The notes beneath the pieces were generated by a model. It saw nothing but the letters and a program-made list of their open reading frames with translations. It did not search any database and was not told where the DNA came from. From NCBI GenBank assembly GCA_023457355.1, contig JAEWLW010000046.1, forward strand, positions 1 through 64,000: a stretch of DNA of 64,000 nucleotides, written 5' to 3'. Each line of letters starts with the position of its first letter. Within the stretch, counting starts at the first letter, position 1. This document shows positions 42,843-51,816 of this stretch, piece by piece. Position numbers and translations under genes: made by a program. Source of the stretch: Bacillota bacterium (lineage in GTDB: Bacteria > Bacillota > Clostridia > Oscillospirales > Ruminococcaceae).

Positions 42843-43462
42843 TACTCGACCCCAAGATTCCGCATAATCCTTTGCAGGGAGTCTGCGGTCGGTATCAACA
42901 GAATATGGCTGGTCATATTCTCGGCTTCTCCGTTAAATTCATCTTGAATAAAAATAACTTTATCGCTGATGTCGGCGAAGTAGATGGCGGGAACGCTCAA
43001 AATGGCGCCAACCATATCCACTGTCATGGAAGGCACTGAAATATCGATGGTCAGACCGGTCAATTGCGCGATAGCATTGACATAAGAAGCTGCCATAATA
43101 TTGCCGATTTCTTTTAACGCGGAAATGGAGAGTTCGTCAAGCTCGTGAAAGCCCTGAAAACAACCGCCCAAAAGATCATTCACAATTGCGTGGGCAAAGT
43201 CTTTTTCAAGCAAAAACATCATCATGCCGCTCACCTCACCCGAGATGGTCAGCATAATACCGACAATCATGGTTTCCGGTCCGCCCAATTGATCTGTTAC
43301 CTTTTCATAGTCCAGAACACTGATGGTTGGAACACTGATGTTAACAGGTTTTTGCAGCATAGCGGCTAATGATGTGGCCGCATTACCGGTGCCGATATTG
43401 CCGATTTCACGGAGCACATCGAGGTGCATCGCATTTAAGTCACTGTAATCGTTTAATGCCAT
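42842..43462 (-). CDS. cheC: CheY-P phosphatase CheC
   Basis: CheC dephosphorylates CheY-P and is stimulated by CheD. The 206-residue protein has the two active-site motifs with conserved Glu and Asn: DVLREIGNIGTGNAATSLA (about 11-29) and SALKEIGNIMAASYVNAIA (about 109-127). AAGAGG precedes ATG. Followed by overlapping cheD. Confidence 0.96.
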   Translation of the reverse strand: MALNDYSDLNAMHLDVLREIGNIGTGNAATSLAAMLQKPVNISVPTISVLDYEKVTDQLGGPETMIVGIMLTISGEVSGMMMFLLEKDFAHAIVNDLLGGCFQGFHELDELSISALKEIGNIMAASYVNAIAQLTGLTIDISVPSMTVDMVGAILSVPAIYFADISDKVIFIQDEFNGEAENMTSHILLIPTADSLQRIMRNLGVE

Positions 43463-43497
43463 ATAAGTAAACCTCTTTCGTTACATAGAGATGAGCG

Positions 43498-44286
43498 CTA
43501 CCGCAAGTTATTAATCATTTCGTCAATATCGTCCGCAGCCTGCACCACGCGGGAGTTCAACTGGAATGAACGCTGGGCTTGAATCATATTGACCATCTGA
43601 TCACTGAGTTCCACATTGGAGTTTTCTAAAAAGTTCTGTAATACAGTGGAGGTGGTATCGCCGGATTTAGCGGCGACGGCCTTACCCGAAATATCGTTTG
43701 CGGTAAAAGAACCACCGTCGGCAGGCGTTAGACCATACGGATTTGAAAAATGATAGACGCCCAACGATTCAGCCAGCCCGTCTGTCACAGGGGAACCGCT
43801 ATCGGTTAATGTCAGCGAAATTCGTTTGCCCTTGCCATTTAAGACATGTGCGCCGTCACCGGTGACCAAATAGGCTTTTTTCCCCTCAATACTGACGTTG
43901 AAATTGCCGTTTCTGGTGTACTGTGTCTCCCCGGAGGCCGTTTCAATGGCAAAAAGGCCCTCTCCGTCTATGGCAAAGTCAAGCGTTCGACCGGTGGGAA
44001 GATAACCACCCTGTGTATAAAGCAGATTAACCTGACCGATGCGCACACCGTGGCCAACCATATCATAGCTTTTTTCGGCATCCGCCTGGTCACCGGTCGC
44101 GGTGTCCGCAGTGGTGTTATTATAATTGCGGTGAATATTCATTCTGGTATAAAGAAGGTTTTGAAAAGAGGATTCCTGCGTTTTATAGCCGACGGTGTTA
44201 ACGTTAGCTATGTTGTTAGAAGTGATGTCCATATGCGATTGTGAAGCCAGCATTCCGGCAACACCCGTGTAAAAGGCAATACTCAT
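43498..44286 (-). CDS. flgG: Flagellar rod protein, FlgG/FlhP-like
   Basis: 262 residues with the rod/hook N-terminal motif AFYTGVAGMLASQSHMDITSNNIANVNTVGYKTQE (about 4-38), a central FlgE/F/G beta domain (DFAIDGEGLFAIETASGETQYTRNGNFNV) and the C-terminal helix VELSDQMVNMIQAQRSFQLNSRVVQAADDIDEMINNLR. It builds the distal rod. ATG 44286 has AGGTG upstream. It is the second of two tandem rod genes, so flgF and flgG names could be exchanged. Confidence 0.88.
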   Translation of the reverse strand: MSIAFYTGVAGMLASQSHMDITSNNIANVNTVGYKTQESSFQNLLYTRMNIHRNYNNTTADTATGDQADAEKSYDMVGHGVRIGQVNLLYTQGGYLPTGRTLDFAIDGEGLFAIETASGETQYTRNGNFNVSIEGKKAYLVTGDGAHVLNGKGKRISLTLTDSGSPVTDGLAESLGVYHFSNPYGLTPADGGSFTANDISGKAVAAKSGDTTSTVLQNFLENSNVELSDQMVNMIQAQRSFQLNSRVVQAADDIDEMINNLR

Positions 44287-44316
44287 TTTCAACACCTCAC
44301 TGAATTAATTTACAAC

Positions 44317-45084
44317 TTATAACGAAGCGATGTTGGCCGCTTTTTGCTCGATTTCATCGATCATCATCAGCGCTTTACTGCAACTTTGAAATGTGCGCTG
44401 CGTTTCCATCAGGAGCGCCATTTCACGATTATAGTTCGCGTTGGAAGACTCCAGCATGCTCTGACCAATTTGGGGATTTGCGACCTCCGAAAGACCGGCC
44501 GTCTCGCCTATAACGCCTTCGCCGCCCGGCACCTGGAACAGGCCGTTGGGGAATTTTTCAAGCGCTGCCTCCGGCGATGCGGCAACTATTTGCAGGCTTC
44601 CAACCAGACGCCCTTTTGTGTTATAAACGGCGCCCTCGGAATTAACTGAAAAATCGGATCCGTCGATTTTAACATCGCCACGGGAGCTCTGCACTCTGCC
44701 GACACCCGGCAAAATAAGATAGCCTTCTCCATCAATATCAAACTGTCCGTTCCGGGTAAGATATTGCTTTCCATCATCGGCTTTGACGGTGAAAAAGCCC
44801 TCCCCCTGAATTGCCAGGTCAAACGGCCGTCCGGTGGATTTTACAAAGCTCTCGTCAAACTGAGTTGGAACATCCTCGACCACTTTGACTGCGTCGCCCG
44901 TTCCGATGAAAGTGCGATTATAGCCCTGCTGGCGCATAAGAAGTTCCTGCTGAAAGGTTGTACTGACGACACGTTCGGCCTTAAACCCCGGGGTGTTGGC
45001 ATTGGCCATATTGTTTGCAATAACGTTTAAGGTGCGCTGTTGCATCATCATGCCGGAAGCAGCGGTATAAAAACCTGTCGCCAT
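44317..45084 (-). CDS. flgF: Flagellar rod protein, FlgF/FlhO-like
   Basis: 255 residues starting ATGFYTAASGMMMQQRTLNVIANNMANANTPGFKAE, then DLAIQGEGFFTVKADDGKQYLTRNGQFDIDGEGYL and the C-terminal QSMLESSNANYNREMALLMETQRTFQSCSKALMMIDEIEQKAANI. It resembles Bacillus FlhO. Start is 4 bases after the fliA stop, with TTGGAGGG upstream. Confidence 0.86.
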   Translation of the reverse strand: MATGFYTAASGMMMQQRTLNVIANNMANANTPGFKAERVVSTTFQQELLMRQQGYNRTFIGTGDAVKVVEDVPTQFDESFVKSTGRPFDLAIQGEGFFTVKADDGKQYLTRNGQFDIDGEGYLILPGVGRVQSSRGDVKIDGSDFSVNSEGAVYNTKGRLVGSLQIVAASPEAALEKFPNGLFQVPGGEGVIGETAGLSEVANPQIGQSMLESSNANYNREMALLMETQRTFQSCSKALMMIDEIEQKAANIASL

Positions 45085-45087
45085 ATG

Positions 45088-45852
45088 CTATCCCTCCAAA
45101 TAATCTTTAAGATGGTTTCGCAGTTTCAAAATTGCCTTGGAGCGGGCCTGGCAAACCCGGGCTTCGCTGACTTTGAGAACCTCGGCAATTTCGTGAAGTT
45201 TCAGATGTTCAAAATAATAAAGTGAAATAACAAGGCGGTCTCTTTCACCCAGTGCATCAATAGCATCCATCAGCCTTTTATGCAGCTCGACCCGAATCAG
45301 CGACGATTCAGGTTGTTCAAAATCGCCCGCGGTATCCTCCGCGCTGTTTTCGACCGCGTTGCTCAACAGCATTTCAAACGAGAGTAAAACAGAGTTTGAA
45401 ATCTCACGGTAATGCTTATAGATGATGGATTCGTCTACGCCGAGGTGATCCGCCAGTTCCTTAGCGGAAGGCACCCGCATAAATTTATTTGAAAGTGCAT
45501 CATAAGCGGCTGTGATATCACGTGCTGTTTTGCGCACGCGCCGGGGCAGCCAGTCCTGCTTGCGGATAAAATCAATGTTGGCGCACTTGATTCTGGAGTA
45601 GGCATAGGATTCGAAATTGCCGCTTTTCTGCGGATCAAAACGTTCTATGCAGTCAATAAGTGTGATAATCCCGTTGTTGACAATATCCTCAATCTCAGCA
45701 TAAGAAGCGGTGATGCCGCGCATCTGGGAAGCCACCATTTTAGGTATGTAACTGTATTGCAGGACCAGTTGGTTGCGAAGTTCAATACTGGGCAGCTTCA
45801 AATAATGGGTCAACAGGGTTTGCGCTTCTTCGGGGGCCTGTTGCGTCTGCAA
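45088..45852 (-). CDS. fliA: Flagellar sigma factor sigma-28 (FliA/SigD)
   Basis: The 254-residue FliA/WhiG sigma factor directs late flagellar and chemotaxis promoters. Region 2 (EIEDIVNNGIITLIDCIERFDPQKSGNFESYAYSRIKCANIDFIRKQDWLPRRVRK, about 51-106), region 3 (FMRVPSAKELADHLGVDESII) and region 4 (RDRLVISLYYFEHLKLHEIAEVLKVSEARVCQARSKAI, about 202-240) are intact. Start is TTG with AGGGAGTGACAAGC upstream. It follows flhA directly, where flhF and flhG usually stand. FlgM (26664-26960) is its antagonist. Confidence 0.96.
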   Translation of the reverse strand: MQTQQAPEEAQTLLTHYLKLPSIELRNQLVLQYSYIPKMVASQMRGITASYAEIEDIVNNGIITLIDCIERFDPQKSGNFESYAYSRIKCANIDFIRKQDWLPRRVRKTARDITAAYDALSNKFMRVPSAKELADHLGVDESIIYKHYREISNSVLLSFEMLLSNAVENSAEDTAGDFEQPESSLIRVELHKRLMDAIDALGERDRLVISLYYFEHLKLHEIAEVLKVSEARVCQARSKAILKLRNHLKDYLEG

Positions 45853-45883
45853 AGCTTGTCACTCCCTTCACTGGGGATAAGGG

Positions 45884-47950
45884 TCAGGAGAGGGCAATAT
45901 TACCGAGTGCCTGTATCTGAACGGTGCTGTCGATCTCGCTGAACGAAAGCACGATGACGTTAGGATAGAACTGGTCGATCAACTTTTTATAATACATTCT
46001 TACAATGGGGGAGGTCAGAATGATTGAATGTGGAATCAAATCGCGAATTTTGTCAATCTGTGCGCCGGAGGCTGAAATAATAGACTGAATGGTTGCGGGT
46101 TCCAGTGCCAGATAAGACCCGGAGTCAAGCTTTTTAACCGCACCCATAATCATATTCTCAATTTTTGCATCAAGGGTGATAACCTTCAGTTGCTCCGCCT
46201 CGGCAAACTGATGCGAAATAGTGCGCTTTAAGGATTGCCGCACATACTCGGTTAGCATGTCCGCGTCCTTCATGGAGGCGCCGTAATCGCCAAGAACCTC
46301 CAGAATTGTTTCCATGTCGCGGATGGGAACACCCTCCCGCAGCAGATTGCAAAGCACCTTTTGCAGGGTTGAGACGCCAACCACGCCGGGGATGATATCG
46401 TTTACAATAGTCTCGTTGCTTTTCCGGAGGTTTGCCAGCAGGTTATTTACCTCCTGACGGGTCAGCAGCTCATAGGCATGCTGGCGTATAATCTCCGACA
46501 GGTGCGTGATGATAACCGAGGTAGGGTCTATTAATGTGTAGCCCGCCAGCTCCGCCTTAATCTTTTTATCCAGGCTGATCCACTTGGCGGGAATGCCAAA
46601 TGCGGGCTCGATGGTGTCAATACCATCTATGGACTGCACCTTGCTGTCGGGCGCCAGGGCAAGATAGTGGTCAATTAAAACATCGCCTATTGCGATGCGC
46701 TCCCCCTTGAGCTTTATGCTGTACTGATTGGGGTTTAGCTGGCCGCTGTCCTTCAGACGAACCGAAGGGATGACCATACCCATCTCAATGGCAAACTGCT
46801 TTCGAAACATGACCACACGGTCGATAAAGCTTCCGCCGCTGGCCTCGTCCACCAAGGGGATCAGGCTATAACCAAATTCCAGTTCAACCGGTTCCACATT
46901 GAGCAAGCCGTAGACATTATCAATATTTTTATAAAACGAAGCTTCGCTTGCAACCTCTTCAGTGGGGGCTGCGGTAGTGGCAGCGGTTGCGGTTGACAAT
47001 GCAGCCTTCTGTTTTCTCAAAATTATGTAACCTGTTGCTATTAGTATACCAGACATAAGCGCAATCTGCAACGGCGGGAAGCCAATAAATGACAGTGAAA
47101 TCATGACGCAGCCCGACAGAATGAGGACAACAGGCTGGGATAAAAACTGTTTGACGACCTCGACGTTGAGGTTCGATTCCGACGCCGAGCGGGTGACAAT
47201 CATGCCGGTTGCCATGCTGATGAGCAACGCGGGAATTTGCGACATCAGGCCGTCACCCACCGTTGCGGTGGAATAAATGGACATAATCTGGCTGAAGGTA
47301 CCCACATGGTTGACAAAGCCCATGACGATGCCGCCCAGAAGGTTAATAATTGTGACGACGATGGAGACGATGGCATCGCCCTTGACAAACTTTGTGGCAC
47401 CGTCCATCGAACCGAAAAAATCGGCCTCGCGCTGGATCTTCTCGCGGCGGTGACGGGCCTGCGCCTCGTCGATCAGACCCGAGTTTAAATCCGCGTCTAT
47501 CGCCATCTGCTTGCCGGGCATGGCATCCAATGTAAAGCGGGCGGCAACTTCGGCCACGCGCTCAGAACCCTTGGTGATGACCATAAACTGCACGATGACG
47601 ATGATCAGAAAGATAACCAAACCGATGATGACATTGCCGCGGATAACAAATTCGCCAAAGGTTTCAATAACCTTGCCGGCATAACCGTTGTTGCTTAAAA
47701 TCAGGCGGGTGGAGGAAATGGTCAGGGCCATTCTAAAAACGGTTGTGATCAAAAGCAACGACGGAAAAATAGAAAATTCCAGCGGCTCCTTTATGTACAT
47801 GGTCGTGAGCAATATCACGAACGAAATAGAAAGATTCATGACAAACATCATGTCCAGCAGCGGCGTGGGCAGCGGGATAATCAGCAACAAAATGATGGCG
47901 ACTATAAATACCGCCACAATGTTGTTAAAGATGTTGTTTGTGTTCTTCAA
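45884..47950 (-). CDS. flhA: Flagellar export gate protein FlhA
   Basis: FlhA is the nonameric export-gate ring that docks chaperone-substrate complexes. The 688-residue protein has eight N-terminal membrane helices (about 15-310), the FHIPEP loop (DAMPGKQMAIDADLNSGLIDEAQARHRREKIQREADFFGSMDGATKFVKGDAI, about 145-197) and the C-terminal cytoplasmic ring domain (about 345-688). TTG start immediately after the flhB stop, with AAGGA about 10 bases upstream. Confidence 0.97.
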   Translation of the reverse strand: MKNTNNIFNNIVAVFIVAIILLLIIPLPTPLLDMMFVMNLSISFVILLTTMYIKEPLEFSIFPSLLLITTVFRMALTISSTRLILSNNGYAGKVIETFGEFVIRGNVIIGLVIFLIIVIVQFMVITKGSERVAEVAARFTLDAMPGKQMAIDADLNSGLIDEAQARHRREKIQREADFFGSMDGATKFVKGDAIVSIVVTIINLLGGIVMGFVNHVGTFSQIMSIYSTATVGDGLMSQIPALLISMATGMIVTRSASESNLNVEVVKQFLSQPVVLILSGCVMISLSFIGFPPLQIALMSGILIATGYIILRKQKAALSTATAATTAAPTEEVASEASFYKNIDNVYGLLNVEPVELEFGYSLIPLVDEASGGSFIDRVVMFRKQFAIEMGMVIPSVRLKDSGQLNPNQYSIKLKGERIAIGDVLIDHYLALAPDSKVQSIDGIDTIEPAFGIPAKWISLDKKIKAELAGYTLIDPTSVIITHLSEIIRQHAYELLTRQEVNNLLANLRKSNETIVNDIIPGVVGVSTLQKVLCNLLREGVPIRDMETILEVLGDYGASMKDADMLTEYVRQSLKRTISHQFAEAEQLKVITLDAKIENMIMGAVKKLDSGSYLALEPATIQSIISASGAQIDKIRDLIPHSIILTSPIVRMYYKKLIDQFYPNVIVLSFSEIDSTVQIQALGNIALS

Positions 47951-49012
47951 CTATTTCAAATCCTTTTCTTTCAGACTGTATACAAAGGCCAAAACCTCGG
48001 CCACCGGCTGATAAAACTGTTCGGGAATTTCGCGCCCCAGGTCGACCGCTTCAAACAGGCCGCGTGCAAGGGGCTTGTTTTCCATCGTTGTAATTTTATG
48101 CTCTTCGGCGATGGCCACAATACGCAGCGCCACCAGGTCGGCGCCCTTTGCCAGCACAACCGGCGCACGGTCGTGGTCGGGGTCATAGGCAATGGCAACG
48201 GCGTAGTGGGTCGGGTTACGGATAACCACGTCGGCCTTCGGAACATTTTGCATCATGCGGCTCATGGCCTGCTTGCGCTGCAATTCTCTGATTCTGCCCT
48301 TAATGAGCGGGTCGCCCTCGGTGTGTTTGTACTCTTCCTTAATTTCCTGCTTGCTCATGCGCAGGTTCTTCTCATATTCCCACCATTGATAGGCGTAATC
48401 TAAAATGCCCAGCAGCAAAAATACAACACCGGCAGTAAGCACGATGGACATGATGAAATCACTGAACACACTGAGCGCTTCGGTGGTTTCCATGTCGACA
48501 AAGGTGCGGAATTTCGGAAGAAAAACAAGAAGCTTTTGATAAACAATATAAAGTAAAATTGAAATTTTGGCGCTCGCTTTGATCAGTTCCACAAAGCTGC
48601 GCAGCGAAAACATCTTTTTGATACCGCTGATGGGGTTTAAGTGGCTGAATTTAAACTTGATGCTCTCGGTGGTGATCAGCATGCGGGTTTGTGCCATGGT
48701 CAGCACGATGGCGGTCAGCCCGCTGATTAAAAGCAGCGGCATTGCCGTTAAGCCGATGACACGGTAAGCGTCTATTAAAAAGATGCGCGTATCCGCATCG
48801 GTGATGACTTTTTGAGTGCCGGCAGCCGTAAAATATTGCCGGATAACGGTTTGAGTTGTCTGAAGGATGAACGGCCCCAACAATTTCAGGGCGTAAAAGG
48901 TTATGAGAAGTGAAAAAGCCGTAACCAGATCGGTGCTTTTAAAAATATTACCTTTCTTTCGTTCGTCTTGCTTTCGCTTTGATGTTGCCTTTTCGGTTTT
49001 CTCGCCGGCCAT
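47951..49012 (-). CDS. flhB: Flagellar export switch protein FlhB
   Basis: FlhB is the gate subunit whose autocleavage switches export from hook to filament proteins. The 353-residue protein has four membrane helices (about 30-210) and the cytoplasmic domain with the cleavage site Asn266-Pro267-Thr268-His269 (VVIRNPTHYAVAI). ATG 49012 is chosen because AAGGGGGG is 6 bases upstream; the ATG two codons earlier abuts that site. Confidence 0.96.
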   Translation of the reverse strand: MAGEKTEKATSKRKQDERKKGNIFKSTDLVTAFSLLITFYALKLLGPFILQTTQTVIRQYFTAAGTQKVITDADTRIFLIDAYRVIGLTAMPLLLISGLTAIVLTMAQTRMLITTESIKFKFSHLNPISGIKKMFSLRSFVELIKASAKISILLYIVYQKLLVFLPKFRTFVDMETTEALSVFSDFIMSIVLTAGVVFLLLGILDYAYQWWEYEKNLRMSKQEIKEEYKHTEGDPLIKGRIRELQRKQAMSRMMQNVPKADVVIRNPTHYAVAIAYDPDHDRAPVVLAKGADLVALRIVAIAEEHKITTMENKPLARGLFEAVDLGREIPEQFYQPVAEVLAFVYSLKEKDLK

Positions 49013-49046
49013 TCTCATCCCCCCTTTGAGATCGCGTTAAACCCGG

Positions 49047-49811
49047 TCAGGCGAGGGTCAGCAACGCCCGGTTGATATTTTCCAGCATAATAACAATATA
49101 GTTATTTAAAAAAGAGGCAATAATCGGGCCCATCAAAAATAACATTGCGAGCCCAAGCCCTTGCTTGAGCTGAAAATTAATTACGAAAACATGAATTTGC
49201 GGCACCAGCTTCATCATGATACCCATGACAATCTGCAATGAAAACTCCACAACCGTGAAGGGCAGCAACAGCCGCAACACGAGCGAAAATACGTCGATAA
49301 ACAGCTGAAGCATGAACTGAAACGCCTCGGGAGAAAGGTTAACCGCGCCAACCGGCACTATTTTAAAGGACAGCGCAAAAATTTGAATCATCACCAGATG
49401 GCTGTCGGTGGCAAAGATGTAGAGTGCAAACAGAATAGTCAGCAGGTTACCGGTCAGTGAAATTTGTATATTTGTTGCGGGGTCAAACACTTTGGCCATT
49501 GCCATACCGAATTCAGTATCCATCCAGTCGCCGATGAATAGCAACAGGTAATAGAAAATTTGATAGACGAAACCGCAGATAAAGCCCATGGAAAGCTCAC
49601 GGAAAATTGAAAACAACAGGTCGGCGCTATCATAGGAGATTTCAGGCGCCTGCAGTGCCGGGGCGATTAACATGGTTAAAATCAGCACCAGCCCGGCCCT
49701 GACCTGGGATGGAATATTTCTTCGACCCAGCAGCGGGTTAAAAAAGATAAAACCGGACATGCGGGCGAATACCAACAGGTAGACATTCAGGCCTTCAAGC
49801 TGTATTGTCAC
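49047..49811 (-). CDS. fliR: Flagellar export gate protein FliR
   Basis: 254 residues, about six hydrophobic helices, opening LEGLNVYLLVFARMSGFIFFNPLLGRRNIPSQVRAGLVLILTML, a clear FliR/SpaR signature. It forms the P5Q4R1 export channel with FliP and FliQ. GTG start with GAGGTG upstream. Gene order fliO-fliP-fliQ-fliR-flhB-flhA is standard. Confidence 0.95.
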   Translation of the reverse strand: MTIQLEGLNVYLLVFARMSGFIFFNPLLGRRNIPSQVRAGLVLILTMLIAPALQAPEISYDSADLLFSIFRELSMGFICGFVYQIFYYLLLFIGDWMDTEFGMAMAKVFDPATNIQISLTGNLLTILFALYIFATDSHLVMIQIFALSFKIVPVGAVNLSPEAFQFMLQLFIDVFSLVLRLLLPFTVVEFSLQIVMGIMMKLVPQIHVFVINFQLKQGLGLAMLFLMGPIIASFLNNYIVIMLENINRALLTLA

Positions 49812-49820
49812 GGCGGCACC

Positions 49821-50093
49821 TCACAGCAGAAGAATCAGGCTGAACAGCCAATGAACAAAATCCAGCATGGTGCTGATCATCCAGTGCCCGGTGAACAGCA
49901 GCATAAAAGCGATGATAATCAGTTTAGGTACAAAAGTAAGCGTTTGCTCATGAATCTGGGTGGCAGCCTGAAAGATGGCAACCACAAGTCCGATCAGTAT
50001 ACTGGTAATTAAGAGCGGCGCCGCCAGCTTGAGCGCAACCAGCAGAGCCTGCGTAAAAATATCCATGATTTGGTTCTGCGTCAAGCTATTCAC
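49821..50093 (-). CDS. fliQ: Flagellar export gate protein FliQ
   Basis: 90 residues with two membrane helices: NQIMDIFTQALLVALKLAAPLLITSILIGLVVAIFQAATQIHEQTLTFVPKLIIIAFMLLFTGHWM, the FliQ/SpaQ pattern. GTG start with a modest ribosome-binding site. It is 100 bases from fliP, an unusually wide gap in this operon, with no feature seen in it. Confidence 0.95.
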   Translation of the reverse strand: MNSLTQNQIMDIFTQALLVALKLAAPLLITSILIGLVVAIFQAATQIHEQTLTFVPKLIIIAFMLLFTGHWMISTMLDFVHWLFSLILLL

Positions 50094-50192
50094 CTGCCTT
50101 CAGATTTTAACAGGTTATACTGTTCTTTGATTAAAGGGGAGATAAATCCGCAAAAAATCAATCGCGATATCCAGGCGAACATTACCGGAACA

Positions 50193-51005
50193 TCATCTGA
50201 ATCCTTGCACTAGCGTTCCAAGCAGCAGGCTCCAGCCGTCCACCAGGACAAACAGTAAAATTTTAAAAGGCAGCGAAATAGTGGCGGGCGGCAACATGAC
50301 CATGCCCATTGACATCAGCACACTGGAAACGACAATGTCAATAATCAGAAAGGGAAGATAAAGAAGAAATCCGATCAAAAAGGCGCGCTCCAGCTCACTT
50401 GTAATAAAAGCGGGAACGATGACAAAAAGGCTTAAACGTGTCAGGCTCTCCAGATTTTCTTCCGATTCTATTTTGGGCATTTCACTGCCGGAGATGCTTA
50501 AGTATAGATTGAGCGATTTTGGAGTTGTCTGCCCCAGCATAAAACGCTTTAATGGCAGCTGTGCCGCGTCCACCGCTTCGGTGACAGTGTAACTGCCGGC
50601 TTTATAGGGGTCGTAGGCGGTGGTTTTAATCTCCTCAAAGGTGGGGGTCATGATAAACAGCGTCAAAAAAAGCGCAAGGCCGACTAAAACCTGATTGGGG
50701 GGCGACTGTTGTGTACCCAGTGCGTTGCGCATAAACGATAACACGATGATGATCCGGGTAAAACTGGTCATCATTAGCAAAATGCTGGGTATAAGAGAGA
50801 CCAAAACAAAAAGGAACATCAGATCTAGCACACCCAAAGTGCTGTTGCCGGTATCGTCAGCTATAAAATCTATGGAAACGCCCGGCGCTGCAAACGCCGT
50901 GGTGTTTAGCAGAACCAGCACCAGAAAAAGCACCATGATTAGCGAGAAGCCAAAAAGCAGCAGCTGTTTTTTCAGTGACGCCAGGTACTGGGCGCGATTG
51001 GTCAT
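50193..51005 (-). CDS. fliP: Flagellar export gate protein FliP
   Basis: 270 residues with an N-terminal signal-like helix (about 12-40) and the FliP signature SLIPSILLMMTSFTRIIIVLSFMRNALGTQQSPPNQVLVGLALFLTLFIM (about 75-124), then RAFLIGFLLYLPFLIIDIVVSSVLMSMGMVMLPPATISLPFKILLFVLVDGW. It is the core of the export channel. GGAGGGATGGTTT precedes ATG; start overlaps the fliO stop by 4 bases. Confidence 0.96.
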   Translation of the reverse strand: MTNRAQYLASLKKQLLLFGFSLIMVLFLVLVLLNTTAFAAPGVSIDFIADDTGNSTLGVLDLMFLFVLVSLIPSILLMMTSFTRIIIVLSFMRNALGTQQSPPNQVLVGLALFLTLFIMTPTFEEIKTTAYDPYKAGSYTVTEAVDAAQLPLKRFMLGQTTPKSLNLYLSISGSEMPKIESEENLESLTRLSLFVIVPAFITSELERAFLIGFLLYLPFLIIDIVVSSVLMSMGMVMLPPATISLPFKILLFVLVDGWSLLLGTLVQGFR

Positions 51006-51373
51006 AAACCATCCCTCCCTTTGGCGGAAGCGCTGTTTTTCTTGGGCAGCATCTGCTTTATCACGGCTGAAAAGCTTTGCTCCGCCTCGGGGGCGGCATT
51101 GAAGAGCGCCTGCTGCTGTGAATCAAATTCGCAGATTGTTTCAATAGCGCCGGCACTCATCCCAATGAGGAGGGTCTTATCGCCGGCCGAAACAAGCAGC
51201 AGATATTTTTCACGGTCTATAACCACACGGTCCAGGATTTTGATGTGCTTAAAATTGCCCTGAAGAGGCGCACGCCCGCCAATCCAGCGCAAAAAGAACC
51301 AAGCCAGGAACAGCACAAACGCCAAGGTGAGAAAAACAGAAAAAAACACCGAAAACGCCTCTAATCTTTCCAT
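51002..51373 (-). CDS. fliO: FliO/FliZ-type flagellar export accessory protein
   Basis: 123 residues with one N-terminal membrane helix (about 8-30) and a cytoplasmic domain containing IKILDRVVIDREKYLLLVSAGDKTLLIGMSAGAIETICEF (about 44-83), the FliO/FliZ pattern. It helps FliP oligomerise. Directly upstream of fliP with a 4-base overlap. Confidence 0.92.
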   Translation of the reverse strand: MERLEAFSVFFSVFLTLAFVLFLAWFFLRWIGGRAPLQGNFKHIKILDRVVIDREKYLLLVSAGDKTLLIGMSAGAIETICEFDSQQQALFNAAPEAEQSFSAVIKQMLPKKNSASAKGRDGL

Positions 51374-51405
51374 GATTTCACCCTGTCCCGTCTTTTAAAA
51401 ATTGA

Positions 51406-51768
51406 TTAACCAAGGATTTTTTTGACCGTTTGCAAGATGCGGTCGGGCTTAAAGGGCTTTACAATAAAGTCCAGCGCGCCAAAGCGGATTGCATCAACGA
51501 CCATTGCCTCCTGACCCATGGCGCTGCACATGACGACCACCGCATTGGGGTCATAGTTTTTAATCGCCTGAAGGGACTGAATGCCATCCATGTTGGGCAT
51601 GGTGATATCCATAATAACAAGGTCGGGCTTTTCAGCTTTATAGGTTTCAAAAGCAATTTGCCCGTCCGCAGCTTCAATAATGTTGGTGTAACCGTTTCCT
51701 GTGAGACTGTTTTTAATCATCATTCTCATAAAAGCTGCGTCATCAACGATCATAATTTTCTTGTCCAT
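51406..51768 (-). CDS. cheY: Chemotaxis response regulator CheY
   Basis: The 120-residue single-domain receiver carries Asp9-Asp10, the phospho-acceptor Asp54 (VIMDITMP), Ser84-type and Lys104-type switch residues (MCSAMGQ, VKPFKPDRI). It binds the FliM/FliY switch. ATG 51768 preferred; an in-frame TTG lies three codons upstream. Its place between fliY and fliO is standard in Bacillota. Confidence 0.96.
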   Translation of the reverse strand: MDKKIMIVDDAAFMRMMIKNSLTGNGYTNIIEAADGQIAFETYKAEKPDLVIMDITMPNMDGIQSLQAIKNYDPNAVVVMCSAMGQEAMVVDAIRFGALDFIVKPFKPDRILQTVKKILG

Positions 51769-51816
51769 AAAATCCAATTCCTTTCGGGATGTATTTTTAT
51801 ATTTTGAGGAACTTCT

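Noticed and set aside
42225..42947. 240-residue open frame on the plus strand
   Set aside because: Antisense to fapA start, cheD and cheC end; no domain and no ribosome-binding site.
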